39,533 nucleotides of DNA from Saprospiraceae bacterium. GTDB taxonomy: Bacteria; Bacteroidota; Bacteroidia; Chitinophagales; Saprospiraceae. The stretch covers positions 1 to 39,533 of the forward strand of contig JAIBCG010000025.1 of the NCBI GenBank assembly GCA_019694295.1. The letters are read 5' to 3'. The position numbers and the translations under genes are program-made. Positions 8,801 through 17,062 of this stretch are shown here, one piece after another; positions within the stretch are counted from its first letter, which is position 1, and each line of letters begins with the position of its first letter. The notes beneath the pieces are model-generated. The model was not told where the DNA came from, did no database searches, and was given only the letters and a program-made list of their open reading frames with translations.

Positions 8801-10324
8801 ATGTCAAATGCCGGATTTGAAAACTATGCGTTTATATTAGTATTAGCTTACGCATTCGTTATATTGTTTTTCGTCATTCGGGGTGCGATGAAGACCAAGT
8901 CCATTCAGGATTATGCGCTCGGCAGCAGAGGTTTTTCACCCTTGGTATTGGGGCTTTCACTTGCCGCAGGCATCACTAGTGCTGCTACATTCATCATCAA
9001 TCCAGGGTTCGTGGCATTCTTTGGCTGGAGCGCTTTTTTGAGTATGTCGCTGATATTGCCGGTTGGTCTGTATGGTTCGCTCATCTACCTCTCTAAAAGC
9101 TTTACGCATTACGGTCAGTCAGTAAAGGCAGCTACTTTGTCGCAATGGATTGGCCTACGTTTTGGAAGCAAAGCTTATGGTCAGCTTATGGCCTTCTTCT
9201 CATTGCTGTTGATTACGTTTATTGTGCTTATTTGTGTCGGGCTTACAAAAGTATTGGCTCAGGCGCTTAAGATTGATGAATTTACTGCTCTTGTTGGTAT
9301 GGTAATCTTCGTATTCGGCTACATGATGTTCGGTGGCGCAAATGCGATGATTTATACAAATGCCATACAAGCTGTAATCATGTTGGTGGTAGCTATCATA
9401 TTGCTAGGGTCCGGTGCACATTTTTTTGAAGGAGGCATTTCGGGGTTTTGGGAAAAAATCGCAAGCATCGACCCCAACTTGACAAAGAATTTTAATCAAA
9501 CAAGTCCGTTGTTCAGAGACTGGTTTGAGGTGATATTCTGCAATTTTGTTATAGGTATAGCCATCGTATGTCAGCCACACATCATTACCAGATCGCTCAT
9601 GCTTGAGAAGGGCGCTTCGCTCAATAAATTCCTGCTCTACACTATTGTTGTGGAAACCATCTTCTTTTTTGTTCTTTTTGTAGGCTTTTATGCCAGAATT
9701 GAATTTCCGGATCTTACCGCCGACGGGCAAGCTATAAAGATGGACGGTATTATGTCAATGTATGTAGTAAAAAATTTTTCAAACTTTACGGGCCTGATTA
9801 TAATTGTCGGCCTTATCTCAGCAGGATTGTCAACGCTTGAAGGTCTGATTCAGTCAGTATCTACTACCATTACATCAGACCTCATCAGACCGATGTTGTA
9901 TGGTGATAAATCGGATGATGAAACATTGCAAAGAAAACTCAAAAACGTAAACCGAATTGTCATAATAGTTTTGGCTGTGATAGCCATTTTTTGGAGCAAT
10001 CAACAATTAGCCAATCCGAAACTCAGTGTCGGTATATTGGCTCAAAATGGTGTCTATGCTTTTTTCGCAGCGGCTTTCGTCCCTGTATTACAGGGAATTT
10101 TTCTCAAGAATGTGCCTCGTATAGCACCTATGGCAGCTTCCATCACAGCAATAATCGTTCATTTTTCGGTTTATTATGGTCAGCTTACTCCTTATACCAC
10201 CGGCGAGGTCAGGAATCCTGCCGTTGCGGGTACCATCGCCATTATAGCTGCATGTATAGTGGGCTTTGGGTTGTATTTTATTAAAAAGAATGACACATTG
10301 TTACAACCCAAAACTGATATATAA
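8801..10324 (+). CDS. Sodium:solute symporter (SSS family)
   Basis: The 507-residue protein has about 13 hydrophobic helices and reads as a complete SSS transporter. SIQDYALGSRGFSPLVLGLS matches the family's TM1-TM2 substrate and ion region, followed by a Gly/Ala-rich helix with ITSAATFIINPGF. The late segment GLISAGLSTLEGLIQSVSTT matches the conserved TM8 that contributes the second sodium site in LeuT-fold transporters. Family members import proline, pantothenate, sugars, short carboxylates or other solutes with Na+, and the substrate cannot be read here. The stop overlaps the next start as TAATG, so this transporter is tied to the KASIII-like and acyl-CoA ligase genes, which suggests a carboxylic-acid-like substrate. 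That is inference only. Confidence 0.88.
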   Translation: MSNAGFENYAFILVLAYAFVILFFVIRGAMKTKSIQDYALGSRGFSPLVLGLSLAAGITSAATFIINPGFVAFFGWSAFLSMSLILPVGLYGSLIYLSKSFTHYGQSVKAATLSQWIGLRFGSKAYGQLMAFFSLLLITFIVLICVGLTKVLAQALKIDEFTALVGMVIFVFGYMMFGGANAMIYTNAIQAVIMLVVAIILLGSGAHFFEGGISGFWEKIASIDPNLTKNFNQTSPLFRDWFEVIFCNFVIGIAIVCQPHIITRSLMLEKGASLNKFLLYTIVVETIFFFVLFVGFYARIEFPDLTADGQAIKMDGIMSMYVVKNFSNFTGLIIIVGLISAGLSTLEGLIQSVSTTITSDLIRPMLYGDKSDDETLQRKLKNVNRIVIIVLAVIAIFWSNQQLANPKLSVGILAQNGVYAFFAAAFVPVLQGIFLKNVPRIAPMAASITAIIVHFSVYYGQLTPYTTGEVRNPAVAGTIAIIAACIVGFGLYFIKKNDTLLQPKTDI

Positions 10325-11313
10325 TGAGGAATGCCATCATCATCGGATCGGGTTCGTATGCGCCGGAACAAATTGTGCCGAATTCATTTTTTAATTCCAT
10401 CCTGGGTACAGATGTTGATTCGTGGCTTCGTGAAGTCGTTCAGATATCTGAACGAAGATGGTGCCAAGACGAAGAAAGTGTTGCAGATCTCATCGAAAAG
10501 GCATGCCAGGCGGCAATGGATGATGCCGGCATAACAGCCGGAATGGTTGATTTGCTCATAATAGGTACAGATACACCTGAGTATATTTCGCCGGCTACGG
10601 CATCTGTCATACAGCATAGAATGAAAATGATAAACGCAGCTACATTTGATGTTAATGCTGCCTGTGCAGGGTTCGTTACAGCACTCGACATCGGTGCCAG
10701 ATACATCCGTACTGATGAAGATTATAAACACGTAATGGTAGTGGGTGCATATACAATGAGCAAACACCTTGACCTTACCGACAAGAAGACCGTAACGCTT
10801 TTTGCTGATGGTGCTGCTGCCATCGTTCTCGCAGCTGAAGATAAACCGGGCAAAGGATTCCTGGCAGGAAAATTACAGGCAGACGGCCAGTATTGCGAAG
10901 CCATGGGCATCTATGGTGGAGGCTCAAAGTATCCGGTGACACATGACCTGATTGATGCTAAAAAACATAAGCTACAATTTGTCAAAAAAATACCGGGCGA
11001 AGTAAATCCTGATGTATGGACTAAATTGGTACATGATATTTGTCATAAAGCAAATATAGCGGTGACTGACATAGATCATTATTTTTTTACACAAATCAAC
11101 ATAAATTCGATTTTTGAAACGATGGACAGACTCGGACAACCACGAGAGAAAGCAGCTACCATCATGCACCATTTCGGATATACCGGTTCGGCGTGCCTAC
11201 CTATGGCATTCGACCAATGGAAGAAAAGTGGAAAGCTGCGACCGGGCGATACGGTGCTCTTTGTAGGCTCAGGAGGTGGCTTGGCATTCGGAGTATGTTT
11301 GTTTAAATTGTAA
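10324..11313 (+). CDS. KASIII-like (FabH-fold) protein lacking the catalytic His and Asn
   Basis: The 329-residue protein has the thiolase-like fold of 3-oxoacyl-ACP synthase III over its whole length, including FDVNAACAGF with the acyl-accepting Cys114 and the C-terminal GSGGGLAFG loop. By direct comparison with Escherichia coli FabH, the catalytic His of VPHQANLRI falls on Thr256 (FFTQININS) and the Asn of HGNTSAAS falls on Tyr286 (FGYTGSAC). Spacing is unchanged, so these are substitutions and not misalignment. Such a protein should still take an acyl group on Cys but would be poor at decarboxylative condensation. It could be an acyltransferase or could use another mechanism. It overlaps the symporter stop by one base and is followed three bases later by an acyl-CoA ligase. 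Confidence 0.85.
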   Translation: MRNAIIIGSGSYAPEQIVPNSFFNSILGTDVDSWLREVVQISERRWCQDEESVADLIEKACQAAMDDAGITAGMVDLLIIGTDTPEYISPATASVIQHRMKMINAATFDVNAACAGFVTALDIGARYIRTDEDYKHVMVVGAYTMSKHLDLTDKKTVTLFADGAAAIVLAAEDKPGKGFLAGKLQADGQYCEAMGIYGGGSKYPVTHDLIDAKKHKLQFVKKIPGEVNPDVWTKLVHDICHKANIAVTDIDHYFFTQININSIFETMDRLGQPREKAATIMHHFGYTGSACLPMAFDQWKKSGKLRPGDTVLFVGSGGGLAFGVCLFKL

Positions 11314-11316
11314 TGA

Positions 11317-12816
11317 ATGATTATGGATAATATGTGGCAACAAGACTGGGTATCGAAATGGGCTTTGTACAGCCCCGAAAAAACCGCCATCAAAGAATAC
11401 GAAACCGGCAAAACCATTTCATACAGCCAACTGAATGAACAGGCAAATATTTATTCTCATTGGCTTACCAAAAAATATGGACTGAAGTCAGGTTCACGCA
11501 TAGCAGTGCTCAGTGACTACAATATAGAGTATATCATACTTTTCTGTACAGCACAAAAAACCGGATTCACCCTTGTACCGCTCAATTACCGGCTGGCAGC
11601 CACCGAAATATTACATATTCTGGAAGAATCACAACCTGAACTCGTCATATTCGAAGAAAAATACAGACATCTGCTGAAGGATGTTTCTTCCGGTATCTTT
11701 TTCACGATAGAAGAACTCGTCAACGTTAAACACTATAATGATCCATTTCCTGTGACGGAAGTTGACGAAAATCACCCGATATTTATTCTCTATACTGCGG
11801 GTACTACCGGCTTGCCAAAAGGAGTACTATATACGCACAAAATGCTTTTTTGGAATAGCATAAATACGGCTATTTCGCTGATAGTCAATACAGAAAGCAG
11901 ATCGATAAATGTGATGCCACCGTTTCATACAGGTGGGTGGAATGTTCTCCTGACACCTTTTTTGCACCATGGCGGCTATACGGTTTTGTTCCGAAAGTTT
12001 GATCCGGCAGCAGTATTGAAATTCCTGCAGGAAGAAGATATTACCATTTTCATGGGTGTGCCTACAATGTTGCAGATGATGGCCAATCTGCCTGAATTTG
12101 ATGAGGCACGTTTTCCGTCATTGTATTATATAATTGTGGGCGGTGAACCAATGTCCATTCCCTTGATTGAAAAATGGTCTTCGCACGGTGTGGCGGTCAG
12201 GCAAGGATATGGCATGACAGAAGTAGGACCCAACCTCACCAGCCTCCACCAGTCCGATTCTATCCGCAAAAAGGGTTCCATTGGCAGGCCAAACTTCTAT
12301 GTTCAGATAAAGGTGGTAGATGAACATGGTGCTGAGGTACAGAGGGGAGAAAGCGGAGAACTCTGGTTGCGTGGCCCAATGGTAACACCCGGATACCTTA
12401 ATAATCCCGATGGGACAACTGCTGCTTTTTCGCCTGACGGCAAATGGTTCAAAACCGGAGATATCATAAGGGTGGATGAAGAGAATTATATCTATGTAGT
12501 GGACCGTGTGAAAAATATGTACATCAGTGGTGGTGAAAATGTCTATCCGGCTGAAGTGGAACGTGTACTTATTCAACATCCGGCTGTCAATGAGTGTGTA
12601 ATCATTGCAGTAAAGCATGAAAAATGGGGCGAAACCGGCAAAGCATGTGTGTCACTCACAGAAGGCAACACTGTCACAGAACAAGAACTGATAGATTATT
12701 GCGCACAAAGGCTTGCAAAATTCAAAGTCCCGAAATCAGTTGTTTTTCTGGAGGAAATACCAAAAACCGATGCCGGAAAATTTGACAGGAAGAAATTAAA
12801 AAGCATTTATTCATAA
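11317..12816 (+). CDS. Acyl-CoA synthetase (AMP-forming, class I adenylate-forming enzyme)
   Basis: The 499-residue enzyme activates a carboxylic acid with ATP and transfers it to CoA. The family motifs are in order: YTAGTTGLPKG (residues 159-169, ATP loop), QGYGMTE (296-302), WFKTGD (to 382), VDRVKNMYISGGENVYPAEVE (hinge after Asp396) and PKTDAGKFDR with the adenylation Lys488. The pattern is that of medium/long-chain fatty acid or aryl-acid ligases; chain length cannot be judged. The start is three bases after the KASIII-like stop, so the two proteins probably share an acyl substrate. ATG 11323 is an alternative start that removes two residues. Confidence 0.9.
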   Translation: MIMDNMWQQDWVSKWALYSPEKTAIKEYETGKTISYSQLNEQANIYSHWLTKKYGLKSGSRIAVLSDYNIEYIILFCTAQKTGFTLVPLNYRLAATEILHILEESQPELVIFEEKYRHLLKDVSSGIFFTIEELVNVKHYNDPFPVTEVDENHPIFILYTAGTTGLPKGVLYTHKMLFWNSINTAISLIVNTESRSINVMPPFHTGGWNVLLTPFLHHGGYTVLFRKFDPAAVLKFLQEEDITIFMGVPTMLQMMANLPEFDEARFPSLYYIIVGGEPMSIPLIEKWSSHGVAVRQGYGMTEVGPNLTSLHQSDSIRKKGSIGRPNFYVQIKVVDEHGAEVQRGESGELWLRGPMVTPGYLNNPDGTTAAFSPDGKWFKTGDIIRVDEENYIYVVDRVKNMYISGGENVYPAEVERVLIQHPAVNECVIIAVKHEKWGETGKACVSLTEGNTVTEQELIDYCAQRLAKFKVPKSVVFLEEIPKTDAGKFDRKKLKSIYS

Positions 12817-12847
12817 AATTTATTAATTAACTCTTAAAAACTTTTCT

Positions 12848-13399
12848 ATGAAAACATTCAAATTTTTTGCGTTACTTAGCTTCGTAAGCTTGATGATACT
12901 GGCATCTTGTAAAAAGGAAGAAAACGCGTCTTGTACAGATGGTGTACAAAACCAGGGCGAAACTGGTATTGACTGCGGTGGCCCATGTGGTGCTTGCAAG
13001 GAAGGTGCTCACGGCAAATGGAAATCTTTCCCGGTAGCTCCGATTCTTGCTACTTTTGCAGACTCAATCATCGCAGAATTTAATACGAATAATACCTACA
13101 CTGTCGCTCAGTGGAAAGGTGGTGTTGCTACCTCGCTTACAGGTACTTTTGTACAAACCAAATCGGGTGTAGGTAATATCTATACCATCACACTCAATCA
13201 AACAACGCCTACTACCATTACGGCCAAAGGTATGCTTGAAGTAGCTGCCGACGGCAAAACGATGAAGTATGAAGTTGTACAGACAGAACCATCCATCGGA
13301 GCTGGAGAGCCTACACCTGCAGCAGGCTTTGGGTCAAGTACATTCAATGGCAACCCACTCGGTGCAGTTAACATCCAAAACTATGTTCGTCTGAATTAA
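12848..13399 (+). CDS. Cys-rich lipocalin-like lipoprotein
   Basis: The 183-residue product has a lipoprotein signal ending in ILASC (Cys21). A short Cys cluster follows at residues 29-50: CTDGVQNQGETGIDCGGPCG, with Cys29, 43, 47 and 50. Similar DG-QN-GETG-DCGG-C modules are found after the lipobox in many Bacteroidota and some myxobacterial surface lipoproteins; their function is unknown. The rest is beta-rich and opens with GKWKSFPVAP, resembling small lipocalin-like domains. It lies 31 bases after the acyl-CoA ligase and before an outer-membrane barrel, so it may be a surface or periplasmic partner in the same process. That link rests on position only. Confidence 0.75.
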   Translation: MKTFKFFALLSFVSLMILASCKKEENASCTDGVQNQGETGIDCGGPCGACKEGAHGKWKSFPVAPILATFADSIIAEFNTNNTYTVAQWKGGVATSLTGTFVQTKSGVGNIYTITLNQTTPTTITAKGMLEVAADGKTMKYEVVQTEPSIGAGEPTPAAGFGSSTFNGNPLGAVNIQNYVRLN

Positions 13400-13414
13400 A
13401 TCTTTATCGTATAG

Positions 13415-13450
13415 GTCTGCTCATCTTTATTATTATTCAGGTGGGCAGAC
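13415..13450 (+). terminator. Hairpin between lipoprotein and outer-membrane barrel genes
   Basis: GTCTGCTCA (13415-13423) pairs with TGGGCAGAC (13442-13450), nine base pairs with one G-T wobble, around an 18-base loop, followed by TTATTTTAAGTTT. It could act as a partial terminator or mRNA-processing structure that lowers expression of the two genes downstream. It also makes the GTG at 13441 an unlikely start for the barrel gene. Confidence 0.5.
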
Positions 13451-13470
13451 TTATTTTAAGTTTAACTATT

Positions 13471-15036
13471 ATGAGAAGAATATTACTCTCTTTAATACTA
13501 TTATCAACAACTCTTTATACGAATGCCCAAAATGGGGATGGGTTCAAGGGCTTTGATCGCATTGTACCTATGAAGGCTAACAAAGATTTTCAAGCCTTTG
13601 TTTATTTCTATCAGCAAAATGTAGCACAAAATTATTTTCCGGCCAATGATTTCCTGAAAGGCCAGATAGTAGGAAGATTATTTGGTAACAACACAACCGT
13701 TACCAGCGACAGCCTTCGTTCGTTGTATGCCGAACAAAGATTGTTGCCGTTCTTTATCTATTCTCCGAAAATATTTGACAATAAAGTTACACTCCGCACT
13801 TCCTTTGAAATCGACTGGACTTGGGGCGATGTGGCTTATGGCACGGGTGGCAATTTCGGTTCTGCCATCTCTGCCGATCAGGTCAATCTTCAGACTCAAA
13901 ATGTAGAAGTTGAACTTATTCCGGCCAAATACTGGACCGTAAACGTAGGCCTCCAAAGGATGTATGATACACCGCATGACCTATACCGCACAGTATTTGA
14001 CAAATTTACCAGTACTGGTTATCGTTTGGCTTATTGGGGTACGGATGGTGTAGGCATTTCGGTAAGAAGAGAGACTGATTATTCTAAGCTGAAGGGCGGA
14101 TTCTACAAATTGTATGAAAATAACGTCGAACTAAACGACGATGTTACACTGTTCGAACTCAACAGCCAGTTGAACATTAACCGCAAATGGAATCTTGGCG
14201 GTAGTATCTATTGGGTGCGCGACCGGTCATCCGGTAAGGGTGGCGTGAGTATTCTCGGACAAGGCTTTGCCAGTAACCTTACCAGCTATAATGGTACATA
14301 CCGCTTCGCACTGAATGCCGACCCTTATCGTGCAGATATTTTCTGGGTAGGCAGCCATTTTAGCCGAAATGAAGATTTTATGCTCGACAGATGGTTGTTG
14401 TCAGGCTTTATCAATTTGAATGCAGGTAGTATATCACAACGGAATCCGGATCAATCCTTTAGAAAAACAGCTGATATTCTCGGTGTAGGTGCCAATCTGC
14501 GTGCCGGATATCGATACGGACAGACTGCAGGTGATGCCGTTACTGCAGATCTGCTATTTACAACAGGAGATGATAATGACCTATCAGATAAAAAATATTC
14601 GGGTGTTATCACCGGTAATACCTGGGGTAGCCCGGCAGGTATATTTATAGGACACGGTGCTTACTTGTTGTTTCCTCATGGCAATGTAGTAAACCGGTAT
14701 GTGGCAGCGGTGGCAGATATTTCCAATATGGGTCTTGGTGTAGCAGGAGGTACACTCAATGTGGCCCACGATTTTATACCGAATAAACTGCATACAAAAC
14801 TCGGTACAGCTGCTGCCTTTGCTCCGGTAGCACCTGCAGGAGGAGGCAATTTTATGGGGCTTGAAGTCAATGGTAAGGTAGGATACGACTTCGGTGCATT
14901 TCTTACTATTGAAGCACATGCAGCATACCTGAGCCTGGGCGATTTCTACGATAGCCCTGTAGTCAATGGTGGCGTACCCATTCGTCCGGTTAATCCATGG
15001 ACAGGTTTTATTAGTTTGAAATGGTTAATTTTTTAA
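13471..15036 (+). CDS. Outer-membrane beta-barrel protein (porin-like)
   Basis: The 521-residue product starts with a signal peptide cut after YTNAQ. The rest is made of alternating aromatic/polar strands such as FEIDWTWGDVAYG, YWTVNVGLQRMYDTPHD and FGAFLTIEAHAAYLSLGDFY. It ends in GFISLKWLIF, with a C-terminal Phe as expected for a Bam-assembled barrel. Its size would suit a barrel of 16-18 strands, in the range of alginate-export or other substrate-selective porins; I do not recognise the exact family. ATG 13471 is preferred over an in-frame GTG at 13441, since the latter lies in a hairpin and spoils the signal peptide. The hydrolase gene follows after three bases. Confidence 0.78.
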   Translation: MRRILLSLILLSTTLYTNAQNGDGFKGFDRIVPMKANKDFQAFVYFYQQNVAQNYFPANDFLKGQIVGRLFGNNTTVTSDSLRSLYAEQRLLPFFIYSPKIFDNKVTLRTSFEIDWTWGDVAYGTGGNFGSAISADQVNLQTQNVEVELIPAKYWTVNVGLQRMYDTPHDLYRTVFDKFTSTGYRLAYWGTDGVGISVRRETDYSKLKGGFYKLYENNVELNDDVTLFELNSQLNINRKWNLGGSIYWVRDRSSGKGGVSILGQGFASNLTSYNGTYRFALNADPYRADIFWVGSHFSRNEDFMLDRWLLSGFINLNAGSISQRNPDQSFRKTADILGVGANLRAGYRYGQTAGDAVTADLLFTTGDDNDLSDKKYSGVITGNTWGSPAGIFIGHGAYLLFPHGNVVNRYVAAVADISNMGLGVAGGTLNVAHDFIPNKLHTKLGTAAAFAPVAPAGGGNFMGLEVNGKVGYDFGAFLTIEAHAAYLSLGDFYDSPVVNGGVPIRPVNPWTGFISLKWLIF

Positions 15037-15039
15037 AGC

Positions 15040-15990
15040 ATGAAAAAATCAGCAAAATATATCATCATTGCAATTATTTGTTTGGTACAGATACATGGTA
15101 ATGCTCAACATTACACATCAGTGATGAAGAGTATGAAAGATTTGGTATATAATTATGACTCAAAATTCATTTCACTCAATAACGATATTGAACTTTCATA
15201 TATAGAAGAAGGCTCGGGCAATGAGACTATACTGTTTATACATGGTCTGGGTAGTTACATTCCAGCATGGAACAAAAACGTAGAGTCACTCAAGGATTTT
15301 TATAAATGTATTGCCATCGATCTGCCAGGTTATGGAAAATCTTCCAAAGAAAACTATAGTGGTACAATGGAGTTTTATGCAGATGTCATTCATGAATTTT
15401 GTCAGAAGAAAAACCTGGGCAAAGTAATACTTGCCGGGCATTCAATGGGTGGGCAGATCAGTATGGTCACCGCAATCAAATATCCTACACTTGTCAAAAA
15501 GCTGATACTTATTGCACCGGCCGGATTCGAAGTGTTTAACAAAGGTGAAAAACAATGGTTTAGAGATGTAATGACCGTGGACGGCGTACGGTTGACTACT
15601 GTGGAAAATATACGGCTCAATCTGGCCTACAATTTTTATCAAATGCCGGCTGATGCCGAATTTATGGTGAAAGATAGAATCGAAATGCGCGGCGCTACCG
15701 ATTTTCCGGCATACTGCTATGCTATTACCCAAAGTGTCAAAGGGATGGTTGACCAAGCTGTATTTGATTTTTTGCCCGACATCAAACAACCTGCGTTGTG
15801 TATTTTTGGTGAAAATGACAACCTGATACCCAATCGATTTCTCAACGGTGGGCCCACCAGAAAATATGCTGAAAAGGGAGCTTCCAGAATGCCCAACTGC
15901 AGCTTGAAATTGATACCTAAAGCAGGTCATTTTGTAATGTATGAAAAATCGGAGGAAGTAAACAGCATTATCAGAGGATTTTTGAGATAA
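15040..15990 (+). CDS. Exported alpha/beta hydrolase
   Basis: The 316-residue protein has an N-terminal signal peptide (about 1-22, ending HGNAQ) and one alpha/beta-hydrolase domain. The oxyanion-hole motif FIHGLGSY is near residue 67. The nucleophile elbow AGHSMGG holds Ser135, the acid is Asp260 in FGENDNL, and the base is His297 in KAGHFVMYE. All three triad residues are present, so it should be an active esterase, lipase or related hydrolase in the periplasm or outside. It starts three bases after the barrel gene, which suggests that the pair hydrolyse and take up an ester-like substrate. A strong hairpin follows its stop. Confidence 0.88.
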   Translation: MKKSAKYIIIAIICLVQIHGNAQHYTSVMKSMKDLVYNYDSKFISLNNDIELSYIEEGSGNETILFIHGLGSYIPAWNKNVESLKDFYKCIAIDLPGYGKSSKENYSGTMEFYADVIHEFCQKKNLGKVILAGHSMGGQISMVTAIKYPTLVKKLILIAPAGFEVFNKGEKQWFRDVMTVDGVRLTTVENIRLNLAYNFYQMPADAEFMVKDRIEMRGATDFPAYCYAITQSVKGMVDQAVFDFLPDIKQPALCIFGENDNLIPNRFLNGGPTRKYAEKGASRMPNCSLKLIPKAGHFVMYEKSEEVNSIIRGFLR

Positions 15991-15994
15991 AAAA

Positions 15995-16028
15995 TGCATC
16001 CCGATACTGTTGGTTAGATCGGGATGCA
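15995..16028. terminator. Intrinsic terminator between convergent genes
   Basis: TGCATCCCGAT (15995-16005) and ATCGGGATGCA (16018-16028) form a perfect 11-bp stem around a 12-base loop, five bases after the hydrolase stop. AAAA precedes the stem, and ATTTTAG and GTTTTT runs lie further on. It ends the 8801-15990 run and may also serve the minus-strand lipoprotein. Confidence 0.75.
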
Positions 16029-16080
16029 ATCTGCATTTTAGAGGTTTTTAGAAGAACATTTTATCAGCCAAGCTGAAATT

Positions 16081-16425
16081 TTAGTTTTCAGGATAGCCTG
16101 AATCAATCCATTTTGCCATTTTCGAAATATCGCAGTCGCTGATTTTGTTTTTACTCGGAGGCATGATTACCGCTTTGCCATCCCAGTTAACAGCGCTGAG
16201 CAACTTATCTTTCTTAGGAAAATTTATGCACTCTTGATAGCTGGTCAGACCACCATTAACAGACCCACTATTGTGACAGCCGGGGTAAGTACAGCCTGCC
16301 ATTATGGTTTTGATTTGGTTGTTGTAGGTGACTTTTTCTGTGTTACAGACTGCGGTCTCTTTGGTGCAAGACATAGCCAACACCAAAACGCTTGATACAA
16401 TAAGTATCATCATCTTAAGTTTCAT
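16081..16425 (-). CDS. Cytochrome-c-like lipoprotein with CX4CH motif, copy 1
   Basis: The 114-residue product has a lipobox ending in LAMSC (Cys20) and a small domain with GCTYPGCHN. Cys45, Cys50 and His51 form a CX4CH pattern rather than the usual CXXCH. An MPPS segment at residues 88-91 has a Met where class I cytochromes place the distal heme ligand, and ISDCDISKMAKWIDSGYPEN resembles the C-terminal helix of small c-type cytochromes. CX4CH heme sites exist, for example in tetraheme cytochromes c3, so heme binding is plausible but unproven. It is paralogous to the gene at 17063-17407. A clear -7 element lies upstream. Confidence 0.75.
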   Translation of the reverse strand: MKLKMMILIVSSVLVLAMSCTKETAVCNTEKVTYNNQIKTIMAGCTYPGCHNSGSVNGGLTSYQECINFPKKDKLLSAVNWDGKAVIMPPSKNKISDCDISKMAKWIDSGYPEN

Positions 16426-16481
16426 AATAGTGTAGTGTTTTGTTGGTTAAAAAGAATATTTCAGTTTTCTAAAATGCAATG

Positions 16482-16489
16482 CAAATATA
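16482..16489 (-). promoter_or_regulatory. -7 promoter element for cytochrome-like lipoprotein copy 1
   Basis: Minus-strand TATATTTG, an exact TAnnTTTG match, lies 56 bases before the ATG at 16425. The leader sequence next to the ATG (CACTATTATGAAACTTAA on the minus strand) is shared with copy 2, but the matching -7 element is not seen there. Confidence 0.55.
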
Positions 16490-16959
16490 GTATTGAATAT
16501 TTGTTAAAATATTAAAATATTTGTTTACTTTATTTATATTTCAAATAAAATATAGTGTATATTGTGTTAATTAAATATAAAAGTTTGTTTAACAATCAAG
16601 CTTATGATTTTCTAATCTGAATTGGCAATGTTGTACATAGCAACTGCACTTTATTTATTAATTATTTTCGTCATACATTTTGTTTTCTAATATTCTGTAT
16701 TATTTAGCAAAAATAATTTCTATTTATATAAAATATTCTTTTGCATGACTTAGATAAATGAAAAATATTTCTTTGAATCTAAAATGACTTACTATACTTG
16801 ACCGATCTAACGCATAGTGCCTATATACAGAAGATCATTTTCAAAAGATGATTTTTGAGCGAAGATGAAGCAAGATAGGTGCAGTAGGTTTTTGGTGCTC
16901 AAGTATTTCGCATAAGGATTACGCCTACCATTAGGATATTAAAGGAACTTAATAAAGAA

Positions 16960-17004
16960 GTGCGTGTACTGCGGTAATGAATGTATTTGCCGCTGTGCAC
17001 GCAC
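16960..17004. terminator. Strong 15-bp hairpin in the lipoprotein gap
   Basis: GTGCGTGTACTGCGG (16960-16974) pairs with CCGCTGTGCACGCAC (16990-17004): 13 Watson-Crick pairs, one G-T wobble and one T-T mismatch around a 15-base loop. It lies 59 bases past the stop of the minus-strand lipoprotein copy 2. Only a broken T-rich run (CTTCTTTATTAAG) follows on that strand, so it may be a terminator or part of an RNA gene. Confidence 0.5.
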
Positions 17005-17062
17005 CTTGATAACATGATATTGTGGCCACCATTCAAGTCAAATGGTAGAGCTTACGTTATAT

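Larger units (their letters stand above)
16426..17062. other. Long gap between the twin lipoproteins; unexplained GC-richer island
   Basis: No convincing gene is seen in these 637 bases. Positions 16501-16800 are about 19% GC by hand count and look like ordinary AT-rich spacer, including the promoter of copy 1. Positions 16801-17040 are about 40% GC and contain several AAGAT repeats and a 15-bp hairpin at 16960-17004. The island could be an RNA gene or the remains of a deleted gene or mobile element. Confidence 0.5.

Noticed and set aside
10324..15990. The KASIII-like protein, AMP-forming ligase and alpha/beta hydrolase look like an OleA-OleC-OleB set for olefin or beta-lactone synthesis.
   Set aside because: OleA needs the His and Asn that are missing here; OleB is cytoplasmic with an Asp nucleophile, while this hydrolase is exported with Ser135; no OleD-type reductase is in the cluster; and the ligase keeps the acyl-CoA synthetase C-terminal Lys motif.
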